The translations under genes were made by a program, and so were the position numbers. A stretch of 17,141 bases of DNA from an uncultured Collinsella sp. (GTDB lineage Bacteria; Actinomycetota; Coriobacteriia; Coriobacteriales; Coriobacteriaceae): the NCBI GenBank assembly GCA_900545835.1, contig URBB01000039.1, positions 1-17,141 of the forward strand, written 5' to 3'. Every line of letters starts with the position of its first letter. Position 1 is the stretch's first letter. The notes below the pieces were generated by a model that was not told where the DNA came from, ran no database searches, and worked only from the letters and a program-made list of their open reading frames with translations. Positions 6,681 to 16,775 of the stretch are shown here, piece by piece.

Positions 6681-6930
6681 AGCGCCAACAACGTCCCGCT
6701 GCGGAACCAAAATTAGTAATCAGAGGGCTGGAGACGCCAACAACAGCGTCCCCAGCCCTCTCCATAGTGCTGCGCGTTTCGCGCCATAGGCGCGAAAAAG
6801 CAAAGGGATAAGACTCCGCAACAACCGCGTCCCCCATCCATCCCCAAAGTGGCGCGAGGTTTCGCGGCAAAGCCGCGAAACAGCGAAGGGGACAAATGGC
6901 CCCCACAACCACGTCCTTCATCAGCCCACA
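6681..6930. repeat. Degenerate tandem repeat array with hairpins
   Basis: A core like CCAACAAC-GCGTCCC recurs near 6685, 6737, 6818 and 6903, with the last spacings 81-84 bases. Between cores lie hairpins: AGAGGGCTGG with CCAGCCCTCT (6722-6731 / 6752-6761), TTTCGCGCC with GGCGCGAAA (6777-6785 / 6789-6797), and GTTTCGCGGC with GCCGCGAAAC (6859-6868 / 6872-6881). The second and third are equivalent hairpins in successive units, with paired changes in the stem. Confidence 0.65.
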
Positions 6931-6951
6931 CAATCCGAGGACGTAGTCGTA

Positions 6952-7076
6952 GCAGGATCTGAGGGCTGACCTTCGCGGACACTCCGCAGGACGAAAGAAC
7001 CCCCGCCGCACGTAGTGCGCAGCGGGGGTTCTTTCATGTCCGAGGACGTCCGCGAAGGTTAGCCCTCAGATCCTGC
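6952..7076. repeat. Long inverted repeat, 29-base arms
   Basis: Bases 6952-6980 and 7048-7076 are reverse complements over 29 positions with a single G-U-compatible difference. They enclose a second nested hairpin (6993-7035). The right arm ends 10 bases before the nifJ stop codon. Confidence 0.9.
6993..7035. terminator. Bidirectional terminator shared by the 5726-6669 operon and nifJ
   Basis: GAAAGAACCCCCGC (6993-7006) pairs perfectly with 7022-7035; inside, CGCAC and GTGCG (7007-7011 / 7015-7019) extend the stem around a GTA loop. Each strand ends the stem with a pyrimidine run (GGTTCTTTC), as expected between convergent genes. Confidence 0.75.
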
Positions 7077-7086
7077 GGTGGGAGAC

Positions 7087-10626
<3,540 letters not shown>

Positions 10627-11075
10627 ATACCCCTCTCCTCTCATATAGGTATACAGGCCCCGGCGATCGCCGGGATGTTGGCGTGATGGGATTTACGCTG
10701 TTGCTTCCAATCATCTGGCAGGCAGGCTCAGCAGCAGGTACGTGGCGTGGAGAGAAGGCATGCCGAGGCGAGGAGGGCTGCACGCGCTCCACAAGCCCAG
10801 CTACCCGTCTTGCACATGACCGAGCGCCGCAAAGGCCGCATGCCGGATGCTCCCGGGCACGCCCCGGCGATGGGAAGCGCCCGCAACGGAAATCCGCATG
10901 CGGGTTTATTGTACCCCGCCGTCAAGTGTAATTTCGGCAAATATAGGCGGGCGGTAAAGGTTTACCCCGACTGACCGCCAAGGGGCGAAATGGCCCCTCG
11001 TCCCAAGCGGCCGGCCCTGGCGCGCCAAGGAGTGTCCCCAAGTGCCGGCAGAAAAGGAACGTCCCTAACTGCCGG
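10627..11075. other. Intergenic region between the FHA gene and nifJ
   Basis: No gene is supported in these 449 bases. From the FHA side it holds the GGGGAC repeat copy 2, two adjacent GC octamer palindromes (GGCCGGCC 11009-11016, GGCGCGCC 11019-11026), a short hairpin AGGGGC/GCCCCT (10981-10998) that may end the FHA operon although it lacks a T-run, then a possible nifJ -10 box TACAAT (minus, 10913-10908) with no good -35 at 17 bases. If that box is used, nifJ has a leader of about 275 bases rich in GCATGC palindromes and ending with the 10659-10674 palindrome. Confidence 0.6.
10659..10674. promoter_or_regulatory. 16-bp perfect palindrome upstream of nifJ
   Basis: CCCGGCGATCGCCGGG is a perfect palindrome ending 33 bases before the nifJ start. 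It could be an operator for a dimeric regulator (for example a redox or carbon sensor) or a tight leader hairpin. No regulator is identified. Confidence 0.4.
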
Positions 11076-11076
11076 C
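11031..11076. repeat. GGGGAC repeat, copy 2
   Basis: On the minus strand two units follow each other 30-31 bases apart: GCCGGCAGTTAGGGACGTTCC, cut here to its first bases, then TGCCGGCACTTGGGGACACT. The same pair, with a few changes, is the reverse half of the cluster at 4021-4057. The first unit begins at the FHA stop codon (TAGCCGGC), so the repeat abuts or overlaps the gene end. Confidence 0.75.
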
Positions 11077-12014
11077 TAGAGGGCACCGAAGAGAATGGCG
11101 TAGGTAGTGGATTCGCCGAGCTTGAGCTCGTCGCCGGGATTGAGTTGGGCGGAACGGCCGGGCTCGACCTGAATGCAGACGCGCGTGGCCCCGTTTACCA
11201 CCACGGTTCCGTTGGTGGACGACAAGTCCTCGACGTGCCAGATTTTTTGAGCATCGCACCAGATATGGGCATGGCGGGCCGAGACATCGTCGCCGACGTC
11301 GGTAATATCGCCCTCACCAGTGGCCAGCGCGCCAATCTCAACACCCTGCTCACTCGGCTGAATCCAGCGCGGGGCGCTCACGACAAAACTGTTTTGTACG
11401 CGCAGCAAGCCCAAGGGGTGCGCCGGGGCGGGTTCGCGTTCGCCCGCGGTCATCGACATGCCAAGCGAACGCGGCGTGGAGGTGCCTCCGCCACAGGTCG
11501 CGTGCGCGTAGTCGATGGCATAGTTCACCGAGGACCGCACATCCGCCGAACAACCGACAGCGACAAACAGCACCAGCACGGCCTCGGCGCGCTCGGCGGG
11601 CATGAGTTCCGCCGCCTGGGACAGGCGATCGAGCGCGTTGCGATAGAGATTCGTGTCCTGGTGGCACTCTTCGAGCGCGCGTACCATCGGTTCACCTGCA
11701 GGACCGCACACCATATTGATCACAGCCGTGGAGTCCATGGGATTTCGCTGGCGCAGGGCCAGTTGCGACATAATACGCGCAGCCGAGGTACCGTATTCGG
11801 CAAAGTAGCGCTGCTGAAGCGTGCCGACCGGCGCGCGAACGATAAAGCGGGAAACCCAAGAGCGATCGGCGGCTCGGCTCTGCGGGCTGCGGCCGTCGGC
11901 GAGCGGACGGGACGAAAGCACCAAGCCGCACAGCTCGATATGGCTCAGATGCGCCGCGCGCTTAAAGATGTCAAACATGGCCCCGCATGGGGTGAGCTCA
12001 ACTTGAGATGCCAT
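11076..12014 (-). CDS. FHA-domain protein, kinase partner
   Basis: The C-terminal part (about 235-312) is a forkhead-associated domain, which binds phosphothreonine peptides: SARHAHI at 245-251 and DLSSTNGT at 263-270 followed by N274 are the conserved recognition elements. Residues 1-230 are not a family I recognise; they seem soluble and mixed helical, with several cysteines (C10, C29, C103, C117, C155, C174). There is no signal peptide or membrane segment, so it is likely cytoplasmic. AAGGAGG eight bases upstream lies inside the end of the kinase gene, and the gap is 3 bp, so the two are coupled. The likely role is to read phosphothreonines made by the neighbouring kinase, on itself or the kinase. 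The specific pathway is unknown. Confidence 0.88.
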   Translation of the reverse strand: MASQVELTPCGAMFDIFKRAAHLSHIELCGLVLSSRPLADGRSPQSRAADRSWVSRFIVRAPVGTLQQRYFAEYGTSAARIMSQLALRQRNPMDSTAVINMVCGPAGEPMVRALEECHQDTNLYRNALDRLSQAAELMPAERAEAVLVLFVAVGCSADVRSSVNYAIDYAHATCGGGTSTPRSLGMSMTAGEREPAPAHPLGLLRVQNSFVVSAPRWIQPSEQGVEIGALATGEGDITDVGDDVSARHAHIWCDAQKIWHVEDLSSTNGTVVVNGATRVCIQVEPGRSAQLNPGDELKLGESTTYAILFGAL

Positions 12015-12017
12015 GAC

Positions 12018-13862
12018 CTAGGCCTCCTTAGTCGTAGAAATAGAATCGGACGATACTTCGACAGGTCCGCCAAAAGTACGGGCAGCTGCGGCTCCACCGG
12101 CAAGCGGAGTCGCCATCTGGGCTTTTGTGCGTCGTGGTGCCGAAACGGGAAGTTCAAAGGCAAAGCCCATCGCAAGCAAAAACCACGTAAGCGTATAGGT
12201 TGCAACCAGAGCGGCAACAAGGCCGCCCATCACGGCGCGTTGGGAAAATACGCTACATGCAGCCACAACCAGTACTGGAACCTCGCAGGCAGAAAGCGCA
12301 AGCACACCCTGCAGGAAGCCCGAGCGCCGATCGCGCGCAAGCGCCCCCGCGGCAACGCCGGCTATGCCTGGCAGCGCCAACGCCAGTGCGGCAATAATAC
12401 CCGGTAGCGACCCAGACCACACGAGCGATCCCAAAGTCGCCGTCACGCGAGCGCCCGACGCCAGCAGCGCGGCCGAAACCACGATCACAGCCCAAACCAC
12501 GCCACAGACGACCGTCGCGCCGACCATCAGCGCGCGACGAACCGCGCGGCCAGACGCATCCATGGGGCACGGCGTGAGCGGCTCGCCGCGGAGCGAACGA
12601 CCGACATTTTGCGCATAGTGGTCACAAAACGCTGAGAGCGCCGCCTCGACCGCCGCCGGCTCGGGACGATCTTTTTGATGGCTGGACAGACAGGCCATCA
12701 CCACGTCGAACAGCTGGGCATCGACAAACGCCAGCGCATCGCGTAGCTCTTCGGAATCCGGCTCAAGCCCTAGCTGCTGGGCCTGCTCGGCCGCGGCGAG
12801 CGCCACATCGGGCTCACGACGAAGCAGCTGAGTCAAATCACAACCGGGCGCATGGGCACCAATGGGATAGTCGGGCCGCGTGTCCATCTTGAGACGGTAG
12901 GGGCTCGCGATGTCGCGCGTCTTTTTGCGCGAACCCGAGGTGCCCGAAGTGCTCGGCGCGGCTTCGTATGGCGCGACGCCGGCAATGAGCTCGTAAACCG
13001 TGCTTGCCGCGGCATAGACGTCAATCGCCGGCGACATACGCAAAGCGCGCAGGTCGGGAATATCGTCGGTGAGCATCTCGGGCGGGGCATAGGCAACCGT
13101 CGCGCGACGCAGCGTGGCATAGCGCTCGGTAAAGGATGCCTTGCCGCCGGTACCGGCCACGGCCGACGCAGGCTCAAGCGCCAGCGACGAGCCAAAGTCG
13201 ATCAGGCACAGGTCAAAGGTGCCCTCGGCAAGCTGCCGGTCAAGCGGTAGACGCGCCGTACGCACCATAATATTAGCGGGCGAGATATCGCGATGGACAA
13301 AGCCCTCGCCCACCAGACTCATACGGCAGAGCAGATCGAACAGGTCGCGACCCAGACGCGCCGCCACAAGCGGCGACAGGCGTCCGGCATCGTCCACGGC
13401 AAGTCGCGAACGCAAGCGGGCGAGCGTCTCGCCCTCGACCCATTCCATGACAATTGCAGGCACACCGTCGACCTCGCCCCAGCCATAGAGGCGGGGAAAG
13501 CCCTTAAGGCCCGAAAGGGCGCGATGGCATTCGTATTCCTCGCGAAATGCCGCTTTGAACTTGGCGACCAGCGACTCATGGGCGGCATCGTCGTCAAACT
13601 CATCGCGCGTCGGCAAGATGAGCTGTTTGAGTGCTACGTCCTCGCCTTGGGCGTTGACAGCACGCGTCACGCGGCCGATACCGCCACGGCGCATGGTGGC
13701 ATCGTCGGCAAACAGCATCGTAAAACGACGCAGATAGGCAGGCAGTTCGTCCTGACCGAGCGCAATGGCCGGCTCAAACCCGTCGACACGCGCCAGGCGC
13801 AGGCCGACCATGGGATCGCGACCGAGCGATTGTGGTGTGGTGGATGCAAGATCGGTCATCAT
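12018..13862 (-). CDS. Membrane Ser/Thr protein kinase-like protein
   Basis: This 614-residue protein has an N-terminal kinase domain (about 55-300): a glycine loop (RRGGIGRV, 58-65), the ATP lysine K79 in VALKQ, catalytic HRDISPAN at 190-197, DFG at 222-224 and APPE at 259-262. Catalytic residues are intact, but HRD is followed by I-S instead of the usual L-K. Residues 300-345 include a basic, Ser/Thr-rich stretch (SGTSGSRKKTRD). Four hydrophobic segments follow at about 444-470, 480-508, 515-538 and 543-572, then a Ser/Thr-rich tail (SSDSISTTKEA) that could be autophosphorylated. There is no PASTA domain. The start ATG at 13862 overlaps the previous stop in ATGA, so translation is coupled. 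It is the middle gene of a three-gene operon with a surface protein and an FHA protein. Confidence 0.9.
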   Translation of the reverse strand: MMTDLASTTPQSLGRDPMVGLRLARVDGFEPAIALGQDELPAYLRRFTMLFADDATMRRGGIGRVTRAVNAQGEDVALKQLILPTRDEFDDDAAHESLVAKFKAAFREEYECHRALSGLKGFPRLYGWGEVDGVPAIVMEWVEGETLARLRSRLAVDDAGRLSPLVAARLGRDLFDLLCRMSLVGEGFVHRDISPANIMVRTARLPLDRQLAEGTFDLCLIDFGSSLALEPASAVAGTGGKASFTERYATLRRATVAYAPPEMLTDDIPDLRALRMSPAIDVYAAASTVYELIAGVAPYEAAPSTSGTSGSRKKTRDIASPYRLKMDTRPDYPIGAHAPGCDLTQLLRREPDVALAAAEQAQQLGLEPDSEELRDALAFVDAQLFDVVMACLSSHQKDRPEPAAVEAALSAFCDHYAQNVGRSLRGEPLTPCPMDASGRAVRRALMVGATVVCGVVWAVIVVSAALLASGARVTATLGSLVWSGSLPGIIAALALALPGIAGVAAGALARDRRSGFLQGVLALSACEVPVLVVAACSVFSQRAVMGGLVAALVATYTLTWFLLAMGFAFELPVSAPRRTKAQMATPLAGGAAAARTFGGPVEVSSDSISTTKEA

Positions 13863-14764
13863 AGGGCAAGCGCCGCCACGTTATTGTTGAAGTTACCGAG
13901 CGCGACGTCATCATCGCCGTAATGGCCGACCCATTGACATAGGTTGGTGTAACAGCCCCACAGATTGGCATACTGCTGATACCACCTTGACCGGGGCGAG
14001 AATGTCTGACGACCGAACTCGGCTCGAATGACAAACATCTCCCCGACCAGGCTGTCGCACGGCCTGGGATCTCCCGTAGAGTTATAGGTCGAGACCACGT
14101 CATTGGCACGAGAAACATAGCCGTCGAGCATGTTGTACTTGGTCACAAGCCAACTGTGAATGCTCTCTTCTTCAGCAGCGGAAAGGCCACCGGAGTTTGT
14201 ATCGTTGTCAGTGTTGCCGCCCGTCGAGCCGCCGTTTCCAGACCCTCCGGTAGAGGAACCCGACCCAGAGCCGCCGCCCGAACTCGATGAATCCGAGCCG
14301 GAGCCAGAAGTATCCGAGCTACCGGGCTTTCCGGACTGCTGGGCGTCCTGCCCCTTCTGCTGCTCGACCTTATTCACCGTTGCCGCCACGCTATTGTTGG
14401 ACAACCGATCGATGATCTTGGTGTTGGTGAGCACGATGGTTTTGCCATTGGAAAGCGTGACTTCGTTGTCCGGGACCTCGGCGCCGTCCGCATCGTCGGT
14501 GCCAAACACAATATGCCCGACCACACTTGCCCAAGCATATCCAGTCGTGGTGCCCAGATCGCTTTTGACCTCATGCCCCACGCGCGGTTCGCGTGCGGCA
14601 TGCGCCTGCATCATGGACGGCACGGTCATGCCATAGGCAGAAACGCCAGCTATGACCAGCACCAGCGAGCACGACAGCAGCACGTACGCCCGCGGCGCCA
14701 AGCCCAGTCGGCGTCGTATGCGCACCGCGGCGCCACGCTTTGTCTGAGTGCCACCGGGCCGCAT
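13859..14764 (-). CDS. Membrane-anchored protein with Ser/Gly linker, kinase operon
   Basis: I do not recognise the family. The 301-residue product has a basic cytoplasmic N-terminus (R15-R20 region), one membrane segment at about 26-46 and an outside part. That part comprises a folded-looking region (55-135), a low-complexity Ser/Gly/Asn linker (about 146-195), and a C-terminal domain (195-301) rich in Trp, Tyr and Asn, with cysteines C236, C271 and C276 that could form a disulfide. A frame opening further upstream at 14857 would read through a terminator-like hairpin; the ATG at 14764 has GGAGGAG five bases upstream and is my choice. It is the first gene of the operon and overlaps the kinase by four bases. 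An extracellular sensor or substrate for the kinase is the natural inference. Confidence 0.82.
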   Translation of the reverse strand: MRPGGTQTKRGAAVRIRRRLGLAPRAYVLLSCSLVLVIAGVSAYGMTVPSMMQAHAAREPRVGHEVKSDLGTTTGYAWASVVGHIVFGTDDADGAEVPDNEVTLSNGKTIVLTNTKIIDRLSNNSVAATVNKVEQQKGQDAQQSGKPGSSDTSGSGSDSSSSGGGSGSGSSTGGSGNGGSTGGNTDNDTNSGGLSAAEEESIHSWLVTKYNMLDGYVSRANDVVSTYNSTGDPRPCDSLVGEMFVIRAEFGRQTFSPRSRWYQQYANLWGCYTNLCQWVGHYGDDDVALGNFNNNVAALAL

Positions 14765-14786
14765 GCGTTCTCCTCCAACAAAAACA

Positions 14787-14804
14787 CGCCGCTCGGGAGC
14801 GGCG
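14787..14804 (-). terminator. Terminator- or attenuator-like hairpin before the kinase operon
   Basis: A 7-bp GC-rich stem (CGCCGCT 14787-14793 with AGCGGCG 14798-14804) with a four-base loop is followed on the minus strand by TGTTTTTGTT, and then directly by the GGAGGAG site of the membrane-protein gene. It may end recR transcription, or attenuate transcription from a promoter at 14829-14857. Confidence 0.6.
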
Positions 14805-14828
14805 CATTCATTCGAATCCATATCTGAG

Positions 14829-14857
14829 TGTATCAGCGAACCAAAAAGGTTGCGCAA
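14829..14857 (-). promoter_or_regulatory. Possible promoter of the kinase operon
   Basis: On the minus strand, TTGCGC (14857-14852), 17 bases, then GATACA (14834-14829). The -35 sits inside the palindrome GTTGCGCAAC (14849-14858). Start would be near 14822, about 18 bases before the hairpin at 14787-14804. Confidence 0.35.
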
Positions 14858-14873
14858 CGAATGGACAAATTAA

Positions 14874-14934
14874 GGATGCGAGCGGAAGCATCCATGCGAT
14901 AAGCGGATACGAAGCATCTTTGTTGCACAACAAA
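14874..14934. repeat. Related repeats upstream of the kinase operon
   Basis: Two similar units, 14876-14892 and 14894-14918, share ATGCGA, AGCGGA and AGCATC; the first is also an inverted repeat (GGATGC / GCATCC, 14874-14893). Right beside them is TTTGTTG-CA-CAACAAA (14919-14934), another inverted repeat. Together they look like a regulatory cluster. Confidence 0.4.
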
Positions 14935-14943
14935 CTCACAGTC

Positions 14944-14971
14944 GCACGGGGAAATTATGACTACCCCGTGC
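14944..14971 (-). terminator. Weak terminator-like hairpin after recR
   Basis: GCACGGGG (14944-14951) pairs with CCCCGTGC (14964-14971) around a 12-base loop, about 38 bases past the recR stop. There is no T-run right after it, so it may be only a structured 3' end. Confidence 0.35.
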
Positions 14972-15009
14972 GTCGCGAGGAAAACATACGGCAGGAGCAG
15001 GCTCGCCAC

Positions 15010-15606
15010 CTAAATCGCGCGGCGGGCCTCGATGGCGCGGCCAAGCGTAAGCTCGTCGGCATACTCCAAGTCGCCGCCCACGGGAAGGCCGCTTGCCAGA
15101 CGCGATACCTCGACGCCCAACGGCTTGATGGTACGGGCCAGATAGCTCGCCGTGGTCTCGCCCTCGATGTTGGGGTTGGTGGCGATGATGACCTCATGGA
15201 TATCCTCGTGACCCAGACGCGCCAGCAGCTCACGGATGTGCAACTGCTCGGGACCAATCTTGTCCATGGGGCTGATCACGCCGCCCAGCACATGGTACAG
15301 GCCATGGTAGCTGCCCGTGCGCTCGATTGCCTGGACGTCGCGCGGCTCGCCCACCACGCAAATACGAGTGGTATCGCGCATCGGGTCCTGGCAGATGGAG
15401 CACTCGTCGGCCGTGGCGTAGTTAAAGCAACGGCTGCAAAAGTGGACCTCCTGCTTGACCTCCAGGATGGCCTCGGCCAGGCGGCGGGCCTCCTCGGCAT
15501 CGGCCTCGAGCAGGTAATAGGCGATGCGCTGGGCCGACTTGGGACCAATGCCCGGCAGACGGCCCAGCTCATCGAGCAGTTTTTGCAGACTGTGATTCGC
15601 ACTCAT
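15010..15606 (-). CDS. recR: Recombination mediator RecR
   Basis: RecR acts with RecO/RecF to load RecA on gapped DNA. This 198-residue copy is full length. It shows the helix-hairpin-helix region (LGRLPGIGPKSAQRIAYYLL, 14-33), a four-cysteine zinc finger (C57, C60, C69, C72), the Toprim domain beginning VVGEP (84-88) with E87, a TNPNIEGE motif (143-150), and the end segment GLPVGGDLEYADELTLGRAI (173-192). The start at 15606 is 13 bases after the ybaB stop and has only a weak ribosome site, so it may rely on coupling from ybaB. The gene order dnaX-ybaB-recR is widespread, but here a gene on the other strand separates dnaX from the other two. Confidence 0.97.
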   Translation of the reverse strand: MSANHSLQKLLDELGRLPGIGPKSAQRIAYYLLEADAEEARRLAEAILEVKQEVHFCSRCFNYATADECSICQDPMRDTTRICVVGEPRDVQAIERTGSYHGLYHVLGGVISPMDKIGPEQLHIRELLARLGHEDIHEVIIATNPNIEGETTASYLARTIKPLGVEVSRLASGLPVGGDLEYADELTLGRAIEARRAI

Positions 15607-15619
15607 ATATATGCGTGTC

Positions 15620-15940
15620 TTAGAACGGCATGCCCGGGATGTTGAGGCCGCCGGTGATGGCGCCCATCTGCTTGTTGGCGAGCTCGTTGACGCCGCGGAC
15701 GGCCTCGTTGACGGCAGCCATGATCATGTCCTGCAGCATATCGACGTCCTCGGGATCGAGGGCATCGGGATCGATGGTGAGGTTGACGAGCTCCATCTCG
15801 CCGTTAACGGTCACCTTGACCATGCCGCCGCCGGCAGAGGCGTCGACGGTCTGGGACTTGAGATTCTCCTGCGCGGCGGCAAGCTGCTCCTGCATCTTGC
15901 GAGCCTGCTTCATCATCTGCTGCATGTTCATACCGGCCAC
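15620..15940 (-). CDS. ybaB: YbaB/EbfC nucleoid-associated protein
   Basis: This 106-residue DNA-binding protein forms a dimer that binds and shapes DNA. The family pattern is complete: a Met/Gln-rich helix (MNMQQMMKQARKMQEQL, 4-20), a central GGGMVKVTVNGEMELVNLTIDPD sheet region around 37-60, and a closing helix with DMLQDMIMAAVNEA. It starts with GTG at 15940, with AAGGAG five bases upstream; an inner ATG at residue 4 is less well placed. It comes just before recR and the two form an operon. Confidence 0.95.
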   Translation of the reverse strand: MAGMNMQQMMKQARKMQEQLAAAQENLKSQTVDASAGGGMVKVTVNGEMELVNLTIDPDALDPEDVDMLQDMIMAAVNEAVRGVNELANKQMGAITGGLNIPGMPF

Positions 15941-16280
15941 GATGGCTCCTTTACGTGCGGCCGCGCGACAAGCTGCAAGGGCAGCCGGAGCACGGCGGGA
16001 CTTTCAAACTCAAAAATCGTACCACGGCGCGGGACCAGCGAGCGGGGCGGACGTGTTCCCTCAGTCGATATACATGTCCTGGAGTGCAAGCCGCACCCAT
16101 AGATTATGCAAAGTTGAATAATTCGCATCTGCATAATATTGAAAGCTAAATCTCGTAGAGCCGGAATCCGACATTTAATGCGTACCACTAAATGGCTAAA
16201 TGCCGAGCCACTACTCGAGGCGGCGCTCATGACGGCAGGGTATAATTTGATTGCCATAGATAGCAATTTGGAGGTGCCCC
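15941..16280. other. Divergent intergenic region between ybaB and the membrane-protein gene
   Basis: No gene is supported. The ybaB side is GC-rich; 16100-16200 is AT-richer and holds an inverted repeat (ATTATGCA 16103-16110 with TGCATAAT 16130-16137). It should contain promoters for ybaB-recR on the minus strand and for the gene at 16281 on the plus strand. I cannot assign the ybaB promoter with confidence. Confidence 0.6.
16241..16246 (+). promoter_or_regulatory. TATAAT -10 box for the 16281 gene
   Basis: A perfect TATAAT lies 35 bases before the start codon, giving a leader of about 28 bases with GGAGGTG six bases before the ATG. No clear -35 box is seen 16-18 bases upstream. Confidence 0.5.
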
Positions 16281-16754
16281 ATGAATGCCCCCGACGCGCT
16301 CCAAAACATCCGCTCAAAACACCCCGTCGCATATGTGGTTCTCTATCTCTTTGTCGGCTGGGCATTGCTGGTTATCATCACCCATGCCATAGCTTTTGGA
16401 GCAGAACTGCTGATAGCCAGCTCGGACCAGCCCATCGTCAAATGGGAGACGACCGATGAGTGCACCGACGGAACCCGAACCGTTTACTACAACAGCCCGT
16501 CCCTCTACCAAGAGTTCAAGGTCAAGATAAAGGACTTCAAGATTGTCGATGCCGAGCCAGGCGTTTATTCGGCAATCGGAGCAACCGTCGACGCCGAGCA
16601 AGTCGAGCACACAGACAGCCATGCGACGTATCGTATCGACCTCAACATCCTAGGCCGGCCGTCGCGCACCTGTCTGCTCGAATGCGATATACGCGGCACC
16701 ACACTACACATGTCCGAAATACAAATGCGCCCGGGCAAGGGGTTCTCTTCTTGA
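16281..16754 (+). CDS. Small single-pass membrane protein, unknown function
   Basis: This 157-residue protein has one strong membrane segment (about 17-46) and then a polar domain of about 110 residues that appears beta-rich (short alternating strands, EFKVKIKDFKIVD and GVYSAIGATVDAE). It has three cysteines in the outside part (C61, C131, C135), possibly a disulfide. I do not recognise a family. The short N-terminus and following hydrophobic run could also be an uncleaved signal anchor. The ribosome site GGAGG is six bases upstream of the ATG and a TATAAT precedes it, so the gene is likely real. It stands alone on the plus strand between dnaX and ybaB, its stop only 21 bases from the dnaX stop, with no terminator visible between them. 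Confidence 0.8.
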   Translation: MNAPDALQNIRSKHPVAYVVLYLFVGWALLVIITHAIAFGAELLIASSDQPIVKWETTDECTDGTRTVYYNSPSLYQEFKVKIKDFKIVDAEPGVYSAIGATVDAEQVEHTDSHATYRIDLNILGRPSRTCLLECDIRGTTLHMSEIQMRPGKGFSS

Positions 16755-16775
16755 GCAGTATACCCGCCCGTACGG

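Larger units (their letters stand above)
6670..7086. other. Repeat-rich convergent intergenic region
   Basis: These 417 bases lie between two convergent operons and hold no supported gene. The left 240 bases are a degenerate tandem array with hairpins; the right 125 are a long inverted repeat with a bidirectional terminator. Minus-strand frames across it (6421-7011 and 6713-6982) have no credible start or family likeness. Confidence 0.75.

Noticed and set aside
6681..6930. CRISPR array
   Set aside because: Units are degenerate and about 81-84 bases long, there are no identical repeats with unique spacers, and no cas genes are present.
6421..7011. Minus-strand frame with a 27-28-residue repeat
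   Set aside because: The repeat is a by-product of tandem DNA repeats with a period divisible by three; there is no ribosome site and it overlaps the plus-strand gene.
10627..10910. Structural RNA (SRP, RNase P or cobalamin riboswitch) upstream of nifJ
   Set aside because: I looked for the conserved core sequences of these RNAs and found none; only short palindromes are visible.
11145..12407. 420-codon plus-strand frame opposite the FHA and kinase genes
   Set aside because: Spans two clear minus-strand genes; Arg/His/Gly-rich with no domain.
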